The notes under the pieces are model-generated. The model did not search any database and was not told the DNA's origin. It saw only the letters and a program-made list of their open reading frames with translations. A program made the position numbers and the translations under genes. A DNA stretch of 64,000 nucleotides from Physcia stellaris (taxonomy: Eukaryota; Ascomycota; Lecanoromycetes; Caliciales; Physciaceae), in the NCBI GenBank assembly GCA_018902385.1, contig JABSSW010000011.1, positions 1 through 64,000 on the forward strand, given 5' to 3'. Shown one piece after another: positions 49,461 through 61,800 of this stretch. Within the stretch, counting starts at the first letter, position 1, and each line of letters opens with the position of its first letter.

Positions 49461-51455
49461 ATGGCCGAGGTTGAGCTTCCCAAACAATACAAAGCTTGCG
49501 TCTACGATGCGCCGGGCAAAGTGTCTACCAAGGTCGAAATGCTTGACATGCCTGAGCCGGGGCCAGGCGAGCTGTTGATAAATCTGTAAGACTGCCATAT
49601 GCTTCACAATACTCGATGCAACACCTGCCCGAACCGAGATGCCCGTCAAGCCTACTGCACGTTGGCTGACTAGGAGCATGCCAGCACGCATTCGGGCGTC
49701 TGCCACTCGGACTTGGGAATCATGGAAAATTCTGTATTGCTGCCAATCACCCTTACTGCCTCCTCGTTGATGACATACTCTCTTTCCTTCCGCGACCTCT
49801 AGGTTAGCATGGAGGAGAAGCTTGGCTGATCTACTGCTGCCTTAGTGGAAAACTCTCCCGGAACCTACACAGCCGGGCCAAGTAAGCAACTGTGAAAGCC
49901 TTCACGTCTCTTCCTAGCCCTTCACCTTGATTGCTGTTTCTGGCGTAACCCAACAAGTCAGCCTTTTGAGACATCCCTCGAATAGACGATCATCGTCCTT
50001 AATTAGGCATATAGCTGAGTCTGTAATGTACGTAGGTAGGGGGCCATGAAGGAGTTGGTAAAGTTGTAAAGTTGGGGCCTGGTGCGGAAAACTCATCAAT
50101 CAAAATCGGCGACCGTGTCGGTATCAAGTGGTAATGCGTACCCCAGGGATATCAGAGATTGCAATACTAATGAGGAAACAAAGGGTGTCAGGCACCTGCG
50201 GGAGTTGTCGTAAGTTGATTATCCTTCGTCGAATCGAGCAAGGAAATCGTGGCGTGTTTTGAACCATTGCCTTGATGGGATTGGTCTATAGCAAGGCTAA
50301 CCCGGATCACTCCGTCAGCTCCTTGTCTCGAAGAAGCCGATGCTTTATGCCACAAATGCAAGATTAGCGGTTATGGCACTCCAGGTACCTTCCAGCAATA
50401 TTGCATCGGCCCAGCGAAGTGAGTCCGCATGTTTTATGTGATTCTTTGGGCACAATCTAGAAATCAAAAGGCGGCTAAATGGTCACTAGCTATGTGACGC
50501 CGATTCCGGACGAGCTTGAATCTGCGGACGCAGCACCAATGCTCTGTGCTGGCATAACTACCTATGCCGCCCTGCGGCGTTCAGGCGCTAAGTCAGGTCA
50601 ATGGGTAGTCATCGCTGGTGCTGGCGGAGGATTGGGCCATATCGCATGTCAATTAGCCAGCCGAGGCATGGCTCTTCGTGTCATTGGTATCGATGATGGC
50701 TCCAAGGAACAGCTCGCGAAAGACTGTGGTGCCGAGCACTTCATCGACATTACCAAACACGATGACCAGTCAATCGCCGAAGAAGTGTTGAAGTTGACCG
50801 GCGGTCTAGGTGCAAGTGCCGTTCTTGTTTGTACCGCGAGCAACAAGGCCTACTCTCAAGCGCTGGATTTCTTGAGGTTTGGCGGTACTGTGTACGTTAG
50901 TTTGGCAGCCTTCTTCCCCTGCTCTTCATATGGCAACGTGTCTCAAGCCATCAGACCTCTCTAGAAGGCAATGCTGACTCCGACAATCACTCAGGGTCTG
51001 TGTCGGTTTGCCTGAAGGAGAGCCGCAGCCGATCGGCAAGGGCTACCCTGCGACATTAATCTTCAAGCAAGCTACAAGTACGTCTTTTCGCAGCTTTGCC
51101 TTCCATTTGCTCATCTCCCGCACAGCATTAGACCTGTCATATGAGCAGTCTGCCCGAGAAACATGTCTTTGTAGCCCAACGCTTGATCCCCAGTGGAAAG
51201 GCTGACTGAAATCAACGATTAGTTACTGCCGTTGCGGTAGGGAATCGTCGAGATGCAATAGAGTGCATGGATTTTGCCGCTCGAGGGATCGTAAAGACAC
51301 ACGTCCGGGTTGAGAAGATGGAAAAACTGACGGATGTAAGCATTCCGAAACTAGATTGTAAAGGTGGCTGTATGACTGACCCAATCTGGACTCAGGTGTT
51401 CCAAGAGCTGAAGGAGGCAAAGTTGAAGGGCCGTGTCGTGATTGATCTTCAATAG
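49461..51455 (+). CDS. Zinc-dependent alcohol dehydrogenase (MDR family)
   Basis: This is an NAD(P)-dependent alcohol dehydrogenase that interconverts primary alcohols and aldehydes, probably in the cytosol. Ten exons (49461-49585, 49685-49733, 49846-49881, 50036-50130, 50184-50209, 50319-50418, 50490-50891, 50995-51077, 51223-51335, 51396-51455) total 1089 bases, exactly 362 residues, the normal size. HSGVCHSD and GGHEGVGK provide catalytic zinc ligands. CGSCPPCLEEADALC holds the four structural-zinc cysteines. GAGGGLGHIACQLA is the nucleotide-binding turn, and the end EAKLKGRVVIDLQ is typical. The intron density is high for this family: exons as short as 26 and 36 bases are needed and each restores conserved residues. 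It is divergent from the GMC oxidoreductase gene. Confidence 0.94.
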
Positions 51456-52076
51456 GGTGATCGATGCAAGGGTTACCTTATGACTTGCGAAACCATTACT
51501 CACATACTAGCGAAATTGATCAAAATGAGCAATCATGACTTCGACAGGGTGAGGTAAGCTACACGTATCAATCATATCCGGGTACGAGTAAATGCTGTGA
51601 AATATGAAGCCACTTCAGTCTGGAAAGCGAGCTTTCTCTGTCAGTGGTTCTTGCTGCTATTGCTTCGTCTTGCGACACAAGGGAGTCCAGGATAAAGATT
51701 TGACCGTCCTTTCGGCTTAATCCTTGGTTGTTTCTCCGTCTAGGCCACTGAGAGACTGGTTTTGATAAAATTCAGAGAATGCTGAAAAACGAGTCTATGA
51801 TGTTGAGGATGAAGCGAATGGCAGAGGAAATGGGACCAGCCCGTTGTTCTCCATTAACTACACTGGGAAAAAAGACTATCTAAAGAGCCTTGGCAATGCC
51901 ACACCAGCAGCATGATATCGAGTGTATCAAAACAGACCGCCCTAAGGAATCTGAAATAGGGAACAACAGACTGTAAAAAATCTCTGCATCCCTCAAGCAA
52001 ATGGACGATTCGGGGACCCAGTGAACAACCAGTAAAGCAACCTGCTCAACGCTCTCTGATTCAGGGGCAAGTATGT
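51456..52076. other. Intergenic, nothing recognised
   Basis: About 0.6 kb between two convergent genes, with no frame or RNA gene recognised. It presumably holds both 3' UTRs. Confidence 0.5.
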
Positions 52077-53591
52077 TCAGTGATATCGACGCCGTTGGCT
52101 TTCACGATTATAATCAGACGTTGGTCGTCGGTGCGACGAAGAGCTTGGCTCAAAAGCCGAGCTAGTGTAGTCGTTCATCATGCCCTCGATCTTTTCGGCG
52201 TATCTGACCGAGCGGTATCGTCCCTCTGACGCACTGTTGCGAACGTGTTCAGCGATATTCGACAGGGACTCTAGCAGATGCCTCCACTCATTCTGCGGGA
52301 ATTTGCGAAGCTGATCGATAACGAAGTCACCCTCCTCGGACGGAGAAGGCTCGCCAATCAAGCAGGTGTACAGGTTCGCATCAGGCCCTGGAGACGGATT
52401 GATGTTTTTATCATGGTCGCATACGTCGACGAGGATGTTCACCAAGAGTTCCGCAGCATTGGTCAGAGTTTGCAAACCTAGTGGTCTTTTCAAAGTTCTA
52501 GCTTCTCGGTCTAAGCACACCTCTCGCACGATCTGTCGCAGGGTTTCGCCGCATTCGTAGACCTTGATTGGGGGATCATCCAATGGCTGATCTAGCTTCC
52601 ATATCGCCCATTCAGCCCTTCGGCGCTGTTTACGCAGGTAATGGTCGGCGCAAACATCTGCATTTATTAATTTGCGAAGATGCATGTAGAACGCTTCTTC
52701 GCGAACAGCGAGTCCATAGATGGTTGCCGCAAGATTCCCAGGAATTAGAACATCCTCAAAAGCCGCATTCACAAATACCTCTGGCAATTCACTTGCGTAT
52801 TCGTCTGGAAGCTTCTCGCTATCGAAGATCGAGAGCATGTCAATTGACAGAGACGCTCGTACTTCTGCTTCAGGAGACACGGAAGCGTCTTCTTCTTCTT
52901 CTACATCCTCTTCTTCTTCTTCCTCTTCTTCTACGTCTTCATCAGTATCGGAGGATGATTCCGATCCACGAGTGGTATTGAGTTTTTTCGGTAAATTGAC
53001 CATGTTCTCCCCTATGAGATTGTACAGCTCGCTAATCTCGTCAGTGATCATGGCACCATCGGATATGTCGCGCGGCCCGGCTGTTGTCTGATCCCTGAAC
53101 ACTGCTCTTAAGCCGTCAAAAAGCCACTGTAGATCATCAGTAAAGCATTGACTACGTGAAAAAAGACGTACATAAAGATGGACACAAGGGGTCTGCTCGC
53201 CACATGTACACTCTACCCTGTTGATACTATTTGCTGGATCATGAATTCGTACGCTGACAGGTTTTTTCAATTGAAAAGCGTAATACATCCTATCGACGGT
53301 TTCATGACGACGCAATCGGTCCACAAAAAAGTCCGATCCAAGACCTTCATTGGCTCGTCGGGACGAATCTGGCGACAACCTGTGGGTATAGTATTGCATG
53401 CCAGAATGACCGAGGGTAGGTGAGATAACGCGTGGAGGTTGTGAGCTAACGCCAGCTCTCGCCCGTCCTCTCCCTCGGCTCCTGGCAGTTGCATCTGCTC
53501 GCTGCTGCTGACGTTGCCTCTGAGAACGTGTCTCCGCCATATCACCAATCTGAAGGCGTTGAAATTTCGACAATGGATTCGACATGGACAT
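52077..53591 (-). CDS. SWIM-type zinc finger protein of unknown function
   Basis: This is a single frame of 504 residues from the first ATG (53591). A SWIM motif lies near residues 125-140 (CTCGEQTPCVHLY, fitting CxCx(n)CxH). Such fingers bind DNA or protein partners. The N terminus is Arg/Gln-rich (RSQRQRQQQR, RGRGRARAG). An acidic run of mostly Glu lies near residues 220-235. The rest is helical and ends in a Ser/Arg-rich tail. The frame is open 5' of the ATG and the upstream codons look coding (RTPQDVKEIIAQGSRVL), with a CTAG acceptor just before them near 53.67 kb. An upstream first exon is therefore likely, and the true start may be further left on this strand. Confidence 0.75.
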   Translation of the reverse strand: MSMSNPLSKFQRLQIGDMAETRSQRQRQQQRADATARSRGRGRARAGVSSQPPRVISPTLGHSGMQYYTHRLSPDSSRRANEGLGSDFFVDRLRRHETVDRMYYAFQLKKPVSVRIHDPANSINRVECTCGEQTPCVHLYVRLFSRSQCFTDDLQWLFDGLRAVFRDQTTAGPRDISDGAMITDEISELYNLIGENMVNLPKKLNTTRGSESSSDTDEDVEEEEEEEEDVEEEEDASVSPEAEVRASLSIDMLSIFDSEKLPDEYASELPEVFVNAAFEDVLIPGNLAATIYGLAVREEAFYMHLRKLINADVCADHYLRKQRRRAEWAIWKLDQPLDDPPIKVYECGETLRQIVREVCLDREARTLKRPLGLQTLTNAAELLVNILVDVCDHDKNINPSPGPDANLYTCLIGEPSPSEEGDFVIDQLRKFPQNEWRHLLESLSNIAEHVRNSASEGRYRSVRYAEKIEGMMNDYTSSAFEPSSSSHRRPTSDYNRESQRRRYH

Positions 53592-55542
53592 TGGTTGTTG
53601 GTACAGGACTCGAGAACCTTGAGCTATGATCTCTTTCACGTCTTGCGGGGTCCTTCTTGTATGATTCCTAGTAATAAAGACATCAGGCAGAAAGCCTGAC
53701 CTGGACTAAAAGACAGCAATACCAACTACATCTCAGCCCCACGGCGCTTCTAGGACAGACGCCGGGCAATGTACGGGAAATGCGTGAGTCGGCAATGCTA
53801 ATCCTGTATACGGACAGTCTCCGAAGCTCTATGGGCCAGTGTGATGGCATGATTGGAGAGCGACAATGCTATCTACGTATTCTGAGAGGCAAAGGAAGGG
53901 TTAGAGCAGAGCCAGAAGTGGCCTTTATCCCGCTGCGAAAGGGCCGTTGTTCTTCAGGAGCCAGTAAAACGTCGGACCCATCCGGTTACTAACTGTTAGA
54001 CTCTATGAATCACTCGCACAAGCGCGATGGTGGCTTCGAGCAGGTTGTCAAGTTGAAACAGTGATTGGGCTTGGGGCTCACGATGGGATTGTTCTAGGCG
54101 GCGGAGCGGCTAGTGTTCTCCAGCGCCAGTCGCGGAGGGATCACATGACGGGAAGTAGCAGCGAGCGTGCAGACGAGCTGAAGATCGATATGACTGAAAG
54201 GAGACAATTGGAGGTTTGGATGTGGAGGTGCGGTCGTCATTGACCGGGTACAAAGAAGATGAGCGATGAGCGACAGGGTTCAGCTAAGCGAAAAGCGCTA
54301 ACGCCGCACCGTGCCGCATTCCGGCACCTGCGCTGCTATTGGACGGAATGGCCCAAGCGTTCGGGCCATCGTCTCCTAAAGTCTCCTACACAGCAAGGCA
54401 TTCATCTCACCCCTTCGACCACTTCAACTCCTGCAATCCCCCTCTTTTCCAACCCTCATCGGCACAGTCATACAAATCCCATGTTGCATCCTGCTACTTG
54501 CTGTGGACTACACCTCTCACTTTCCCAGCAGCAACGGTCTATAGCTCCGCCAAAGAGTCATCCGCATGCATGCCTGTCATGACTTGACCTTTGGCCAAGC
54601 TCAACTCAGCTGCATGTCTGGTCAACCGAGCAAAGCTGTGGCGATGGCATAGGAGTATAGTCTGAGGTGCCTCTCGCATCTTAACTGTATCCAGCTGGGC
54701 ATGTGAACCCAGCTCTACTATTGCGCTTTTCCGTCCTTGGTCAATCATGGTGTACAATAAGCCGCCATTTTGGTCCCAGGCGTGGTGTCAAACAGCCCGT
54801 GTGCGGCCACGTCTCGTGACATGGAGGACACTGGATCGTTTTTGATCCGAATCGCAATAACTTCACCTGGATTATGCATTCTGAACGACCTGTTTCCCTA
54901 GTGTTGCTTCCTCATGGAAAAGTAGCAGCAGAAGTTTAAAAACAGGATCACTGGGGAGTCTTCGCGTGGAACATTTTCAACAGCAGGCCACAATTGACCA
55001 CGGTCGTCAGAGCTGTTCGCTGCCTTTTGTCATCCGTAGACCCAATTGCATGTGTGGGAAATAGCCATCCATGATTTGATATCCCCAAGTGTCTTGTCTT
55101 CAAAGAAAATGACATGATTTGGCCAAGAAAATACTACATATTGTACATGTCTTCGATCTCAATAGCGGATATCCTGCGACCAAGATCCAAGACTATAGCC
55201 CTCATGCACCACGAGTAGCATCGTAGCGACAAATCTTATCGCCAAAGACAAACTCATTCAGGGGGTGCCATTGAGACCGACCACCACCGTACGGGAAGCC
55301 ACGTGAGTGAAACAAAAACTGGCGAAACGCCGTACATGCTGAGAAATGATTCGACGCCGGCTCATGCAGGTCATCACCAAGCCGCCCCGAATACCTCCAA
55401 CCTTTTCACATCATAATCAACCAGCTTGTTCCTTCCGCTGGGGGAAGCCCCTATCGTGTACTGGGCTTCGCATTACTAACAGACTCCCGCTGTCATGCCG
55501 CTAATATGAACATGACGAAACTGAGATATGCTGGGTGTTTCT
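53592..55542. other. Long intergenic region, nothing firmly recognised
   Basis: Nearly 2 kb lies between the SWIM gene 5' end and the transcription-factor 3' end. The first 80 bp probably hold an unassigned 5' exon part of the SWIM gene. Short frames (for example 54259-54582) have no recognisable motif. No tRNA or repeat was identified. Confidence 0.45.
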
Positions 55543-57555
55543 TTACTGATTGGCCTTATCGAGCCGTCCCTTCAACGTTCCGACCTCCTCTTGCAGTCGG
55601 TCAATCTTCATCTCTAGTTCGCGAACACAGGCCCATAATCGGTCCGCGCTGTGGGTGTAGGCATTGGAGCCTCCGTCACCGCTATTGGCGTGCGGGCCTG
55701 TGCCGTGGCTGGAAAGGCTGTTATTTTGCGACAGGGGTTGCGAGTGAAAGCCTGGAGAGACCTGACCGCTAGCGTGATTTGCACCAGCAGTTTGGCTGGG
55801 TAATGTGTAACGCGCATCTGGCGGCGTTAGGCCGGGCAACGATGGCAGTTGAGGTGCAGAGGGGTGATTGGAGCCGGAAAGCGGGGATGGTAAACCGAGT
55901 TGCGGAGAACTGTTCATGGTACTAGCCCGCCGACCGAATTGTTGTTGCTGGAATTGTTGCGTCAAGCTCGGTGATCTGGCACGGCGTATGCCAGAATCAT
56001 GATGACCAAGTTGATGAGATGCTGTCCCGCCAGGTGACAGAGGCTTCGGGCTTTCTGTCATGCCACCCTGAGAAAACACCTGAGGACCTGCAGTTGGGAA
56101 GTTTGAGATGCTGGCTCCACCGCGTGCTTGATAGTGTCCAGGTGAAGTTTGGATCCCCGAAGAAGATGAAGAATTTGGACCGCTTGCACCACCGCCACCG
56201 CCGCCGCCGCCAGCAGCAGAGCCAGGGGGGTACAAACCACCAGATCCGGGTTGTCGAACCGCGACCGGAGGATATGTACTTGATGGGCGGGCTTGATATA
56301 TACTACTACTTTCAGAGCCAGTGTGGCGAGCGGTGTCAGCGGACGCTTCGGGTCGCCGTATACTGGGCAAACTTCGGCCGGCAATCTCATTGCCGGATAT
56401 ATCGTCGTCCATGAGCTCAGGTTCATGTGATGCTTGACCGGTGTACAACAGGCCATGCATATTGTCATCTTGGCCATGCGAGTCTCGTCTGTCACTGTGG
56501 CTGCCATCATCGCCAAAGCCTCCCATACTCGATCTTCTGCCAGCACATCCTCCCTGTCCTTTGGCATGTCTCGCAAGGGCATCCCCCCGAGCAAAGCTTC
56601 GATCGCATTTCGGACAGACGTGAGGCCGCTCACCTGTATGCAATTTCGTATGCCGTTTGAGGTCATGCAGTCGACGGAAGCGGGCTTCGCAAGTTTCGCA
56701 GAAATACGGTTTCTCGTGGCTGTGTGTCAGAAGATGACTTTTTAAATTGTGGTGGCGAGTAAAATCAGTGGAACAATACGGGCATTTATGCTTTTTGGTG
56801 GACGGGGATCTCGAATTGTCTCTCTTCAACCCCGAACCTGGCAGGCTCATTCCCCGCCTCACGTCGCTGGTGGGTGCGCTAAGCAGGGGGCCTGGGAATG
56901 TCATTGCTTTATTGGAGTAACCTTCTTTGCCTTCATTTTCTTGTGTTTCGGTCTCTTTGCTATTGTCGCTGCGATCATCGTTGATTGTTCCTTGGCTCAT
57001 CTGGCCTGGACTTGCAACGGATATACCATTTGTGCCGGCTGGTGCCATGGCAAAGTTGTCTGAAGCCCCCACGCTCATCGTACTCGTAGGGCTTCTTCGC
57101 ATCACTCTCTCATCTTGCGGTGGGTCTGATACCATGGTGACGACAGCTGCAGCGACAGGTCCGCTAATGCTAGTTGTAGGATGGGGCGCATCTTGCACCC
57201 TGCTCATCATGTGATCGTTAGTGCCGCGCAGATTCTCGATGGCTTGTATTGCGGGGTTAGGACTTATTTGACGACCAAATGTCTTGTCTGGTTCAGCTTG
57301 TTGCCGTCTTTCGGCGGCAGATGCCGCAAACCTAGTGAAGGGCTTCACCGAATGTTCCGAAGGAAAGGTGGTCTTGGGCGACAATGGTACTGGAGATATC
57401 TTCGGTGTTTGGTGAGGCGGAGTTTCGTGTGAGTCTTCTCTTGATCGTCTGCGTTTGCGAGGACTTTGCGGTTTGAGGAAGATATCGGCTTTGGGTGATG
57501 ACGAGCTTTGAGTTGGTGCGCCGGGCGATGAGTAAGACGTTGAAGTGGCAGCCAT
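55543..57555 (-). CDS. C2H2 zinc-finger transcription factor
   Basis: This is an intronless 670-codon frame with ATG at 57555. Three adjacent fingers lie at about residues 256-345: HKCPYCSTDFTRHHNLKSH, then YFCETCEARFRRLHDLKRH, then HVCPKCDRSFARGDALARH. The last ends in Cys (GQGGC), giving a C2HC finger. TGERP-type linkers are present. The N terminus has a basic PRKRRRSRED patch, a likely nuclear signal. Long Ser/Pro/Gly/Gln-rich regions follow the fingers, including a Gly run from a CCG-type repeat near 56.2 kb. The extreme C terminus (ELEMKIDRLQEEVGTLKGRL) is a coiled coil, probably for dimerisation. The target genes are unknown. I do not assign a named orthologue. Confidence 0.9.
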   Translation of the reverse strand: MAATSTSYSSPGAPTQSSSSPKADIFLKPQSPRKRRRSREDSHETPPHQTPKISPVPLSPKTTFPSEHSVKPFTRFAASAAERRQQAEPDKTFGRQISPNPAIQAIENLRGTNDHMMSRVQDAPHPTTSISGPVAAAVVTMVSDPPQDERVMRRSPTSTMSVGASDNFAMAPAGTNGISVASPGQMSQGTINDDRSDNSKETETQENEGKEGYSNKAMTFPGPLLSAPTSDVRRGMSLPGSGLKRDNSRSPSTKKHKCPYCSTDFTRHHNLKSHLLTHSHEKPYFCETCEARFRRLHDLKRHTKLHTGERPHVCPKCDRSFARGDALARHAKGQGGCAGRRSSMGGFGDDGSHSDRRDSHGQDDNMHGLLYTGQASHEPELMDDDISGNEIAGRSLPSIRRPEASADTARHTGSESSSIYQARPSSTYPPVAVRQPGSGGLYPPGSAAGGGGGGGGASGPNSSSSSGIQTSPGHYQARGGASISNFPTAGPQVFSQGGMTESPKPLSPGGTASHQLGHHDSGIRRARSPSLTQQFQQQQFGRRASTMNSSPQLGLPSPLSGSNHPSAPQLPSLPGLTPPDARYTLPSQTAGANHASGQVSPGFHSQPLSQNNSLSSHGTGPHANSGDGGSNAYTHSADRLWACVRELEMKIDRLQEEVGTLKGRLDKANQ

Positions 57556-58858
57556 CTACATAGCTTTTCGAATGCGATTTGTACGTCGTGGGGCTCGAAA
57601 CCACGGGATCTGGCTTTGGGTCACTATGCAGCAATGTTAGCCTCGTGATTCGGAGATGTTTTGTGTTCTATCGCTTATGTTAGAGCAGGTATTGACGCTC
57701 CGCTACACGGATATGGGAATTTCCGTATACGACAGCTCTGCACGTTTGTCCGAAACGTTGCGCCGCCCCAAGCCAAGCGCGCGGCATTCGGTGCTCGAAT
57801 ACAAGAAAGATGGAAAGTTGTCAAGTCAGACATTTTGTCAAGCTATGCGCTGATGTTGTTCGAGAGTGGACTGACCTCAATGCGACAAACTTCGAGATTG
57901 CCGGCCTTTGGAAGACGGATCGAAGGTAATTGTTTTCAATAGGAGTGAAGCCTGATGTCCAACGATCCGCAATAGCAGCAGTTCAAACGCAATCTGTCTC
58001 GTGGAGCATGATGGAGTGATCAAGATGTCCGAGCCCATCCAAGCAAAAGTAAATGGCAATCCTCTTTAGCCTCGGAAGCGTTGTTGCTGTTGAGATCTGG
58101 ATGGGGAAAGACGTGGTGGTGAGCAAGTCCGACTGGGTAGGTTGATGATCAGCCTCGGGGCGCGACTCCGACCAATGGGCGATAGGCTTGGTGAGCGCTT
58201 TGGCCAAACTGGACTGGGTGACGATTTCGAGAAGGGGCGAAGGGGCGGGGTGAAAGGGTAGAGGTATGGGTGTACTCGGTAGGATAGCGGATCAGGGTGG
58301 TTGGTGAGTGAGAGGTAGAGTGGTAGTGCTCCCAAGTTAGTGGTGTTCACAGCTTTGGGAACTTGGGAAGCAGGCGCAGGGACTACCACCTTACTCCTGT
58401 CAGTACTAAGGTACGAGGGTACGTACTACCTAGACCTCGTACAAGGTCAGATCGAAAGGCTGAGAGGCTACTCCGGTTGCGGTTAGGCGAGTGGCTGAGC
58501 AGCTGACCAAGCCACCCTTGGCCCCGCCTCTCATCTCCGAGCCAACCACGGCATCTTCTTCTATGACTACTAAGGTACCTTACCAAGTTAATGTACCTAC
58601 ATTGTACTTCCAGGATACCGAGGTACCTTCCCACAGCCAAGTACATTATGATCGCGGAACATGATCGATATCCAACAGCATTACTAATCACTTACATTGT
58701 CGTCTATCTATACACTCTCGAGACACTCTACAGGCAAAATTCATCACAGTCATATCCGGGTAGTGCTTTGGCCTCCGGACTGCTATCCCCGGCCGTCGTC
58801 AATTAGAGTAGATGTACGTATGGTGGGTAAATCACCCTTCTCATCAAGGACACCTTCG
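57556..58858. other. Intergenic, promoter of the transcription factor
   Basis: About 1.3 kb. It is rich in GGTACC/AAGGTAC-type words at 58.40-58.64 kb, including AAGGTACCTT near 58.57 kb. Short frames are unrecognisable. Confidence 0.45.
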
Positions 58859-61800
58859 TTACAGAACTGTCCCTGTCCCGGACTCTTTCAGTGCATTTCT
58901 CCTTTTCGCGTCGGCCAAGGCCCGGTGTAGGCGCTCCTCGTGCCCCAAGTCGGCTTCCTGCGAAACGGCTGAAGAGGCCCCGGCGTGTCCACTTTGGACG
59001 CCAAGGAATAAGAGCAGTTTGACAATCTCGTCGTTGGTCCTTCTCGAGTCTTCTCGGATCAGGGCTAAACGATGCTCTAAATCTCTCATGAGCTTCTGAT
59101 CTTCTTTTGCTCGCTCTTCCTTCAAAGTCTGGAATGTGATTGGATCCGCACCCGAGAGCTTGGCTTTCGCGACCGAAAGCTCATAATCCGCGGCGTTCAA
59201 CAGCATGTCCGCGACATGGAAGGTTTGAACTATCTGTTCCGAGGATGTAGCAAGAGCTTTGGTCACCGATTTCGCTTTCGTAACCTCTTCCAGCCCAACT
59301 CCAGGTTCACCACCATCCGATTGGGAGGCAAAAGCTCTTCCCGAGGCAATGCGTCGGACCGCTTTCATGACCATTTCCATGTAGTCTTGATTGGCCCCGA
59401 CTCCTCGAAGCGTGTTCTGATCGAGGACGTCCATGAGGTCGTTGGCTCGAATATCCCGTTGTCGACAATACTCCACAATAGCTTTCTTTTCAGCGTCTTC
59501 GAATTGTCTTTCCAACTGTTTTACTTTCGTAACATTGCCGAGACTGTACCAAGGAGAAAGCTCAGTCTTCTTGAGCCGCCGGTCCCTTTCCAAAACCGCC
59601 TCGAAAGCCTTTTGATGTCGGATTTCCAGCTTTTGATGTAATGTAAGTAGAGCATCCATTGTTGGTGCGAGAGCAAACTGCTTTCCACAAGGATCGAACA
59701 TGTCTTTGCCGGCGGTGGAGTCATTTAGCATCTTCGTATGTTCATTATAATGCGGATTCAACTGGTCAATTTCATAATGCAAACGGGCCCAGACAACGTT
59801 GAAAACCTCAGCCACGAATGTCTTATATTCGGAACGGTCCTCGTCGGCTTTTCTCGCAGCTTCGGATCTCTTGAAGCCCGACTCAAGCTCAGAGATATCA
59901 CCATATCCAATTTCATGGTCATCGAATAGCGCGTCTATCTTCTGCTCTGACTCCATCTGCCTGGCATGTCTTTCGCGCTCGTTTACCTCTCGCTGTCTCC
60001 GAGCTTTCCCGTCCCAGGCCACAACGCTTTGATGGATGAAACTAAAATCATCCGGCACCGCATCTGCTACTTGTCTTAGGTTGAAGAATTGACTGGCATC
60101 CGTATGTATCTCGCCCGATTCTGGTAAGACGGATAGTAGAGGGTCGAAATCGGCACGTACAAACCGCCGTAGATCTGGATTGGCAGTTTCCGCGGCATTG
60201 ATCTCGGCTTGTGGGGCATTCTCAGCGGCTGTGACCCCATCCTTTAGGCCAAGGTTGGCCCTATCAGCCAGGAACATGTCTCGATACTCATCAGAATCCA
60301 TTGTCTTTGCCGCATAAGGCCGAAATTGTGACTGGCGCTTAGATTGTCGGTTTGCAGCATAATTACGAGCCTCTGAACGACCCTCGTTGTATTTGAAAGG
60401 CTTGTACGCAGAGGCATCGTCAGTCGCAATTTGGCCTTGTTGGGCCTGTGTCGCAGATGAAGGCCCTGGCAGGTCTTTCGGACCCACGATGGTGGATTTC
60501 CTGTCCCCTTTCAACATCGCTAAAGTCTCCTGCTCAGACGAGTAGCTCATCCTATCTACATTGACTGCACGCGAGACTATTGGCCTGCCCCCGGGGCTGA
60601 ACCTAACATCCGCGGGTGAGTTCGATGGGCTTTCAGCCGTCTCAGAGACAGACGAATTTGTTGTGTCAAGCGCCGGAAGAGCAATTGCCTTCGGCTTGGG
60701 AGCACCTAGAATGGTGGCAGCAGATAATTTTAAAGAGGATTTTCTTACATGGCCATTTGCTTGGAGTGGAACTGGACGACTGTCTTCTCCTGGAAGTGCT
60801 GGCAATGCTTTGGAAGCACGCTTGAAAGCCGTAGTACTTGCGCGCTTGATCGATCCCGTTTGCGCTGGAGTGGCCTGATTAGCAAGTGGCTCACTCTCTG
60901 CGCCATAAAGGACGGCACGAAGGCGTGTCTCTCGACTCGTGAAAACGGTGAAAATATTAAGCTTTTCTCTATCAGTTAGAGCTTCAGATTCTTCGCGGAG
61001 CATCGCAATGTAACGATTCAAGGAGGCCTTGCCCCATGCATCCAAGCCTGCATAAGGGTCGTCGTTCTCCTTGTCGTTCTCCTTGGGCCTTGCAGATGAC
61101 CCAGAGCTTGCGATAACGGCTGGCTGAGCATGCGACAAGTCTTGGATTCCGTCTGATACTTCTTGAGATGTTGATGCCGGTTTACTATCAATGAGCTGCT
61201 CCACTTCAGATATCGTGGGTTGAACCGTCGAATGCAGGTTCAATGACTCTTGTTGTAGGAGAGCATCATTATCCTGGATCCCAGCGATATCATGCTGTTG
61301 TCCTGATATGTCATCCGATGGTTTCTGTGCGTCTGAAGTGGCTCCAGAGTCTAAATCAGCGGGCGTGCTATCAATCTGAGCAGCAGTATCTGGGTCAAGG
61401 GCATATACGCTCGGTTTTTGACTAGGGGCTAGGTTTTTGGGATGCGCGATTGCTGGTTCGGCAGATTTGGTGATATTTACGTTCTCCGTTGAGCTTGCTC
61501 GGGACCAAGCTTGAATTGTCTCGTGCAGGCTAGTTGCAAACGTATCGTCCTCAAGGACATCTGATGTAGGTATTGTCAATCTAATCTCAGTTGAGAGCGC
61601 ATCATTTTCAGCTGCTGTGCCGCCATTGAAATCAGAATCCTGATTCTGCTCATGCTCCATGGGATCTGCGACTTCTCCCACTTCCGGCTTTGTCTCGATG
61701 GGGCTTTCCTTTTGGTCGTTATTTACCGAACCTTTGGCAAATACTGGCGAAGATGAATCTGATTGACTTTTTGCTTGGGGGCTTTTGCAATGAAGGTCAA

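Noticed and set aside
52880-52940. TCT-type triplet run in the SWIM gene as a repeat element
   Set aside because: On the - strand it encodes the acidic Glu run. It is ordinary coding low complexity.
56160-56220. CCG/CAG-type triplet run as a microsatellite of interest
   Set aside because: It simply encodes the Gly-rich stretch of the transcription factor.
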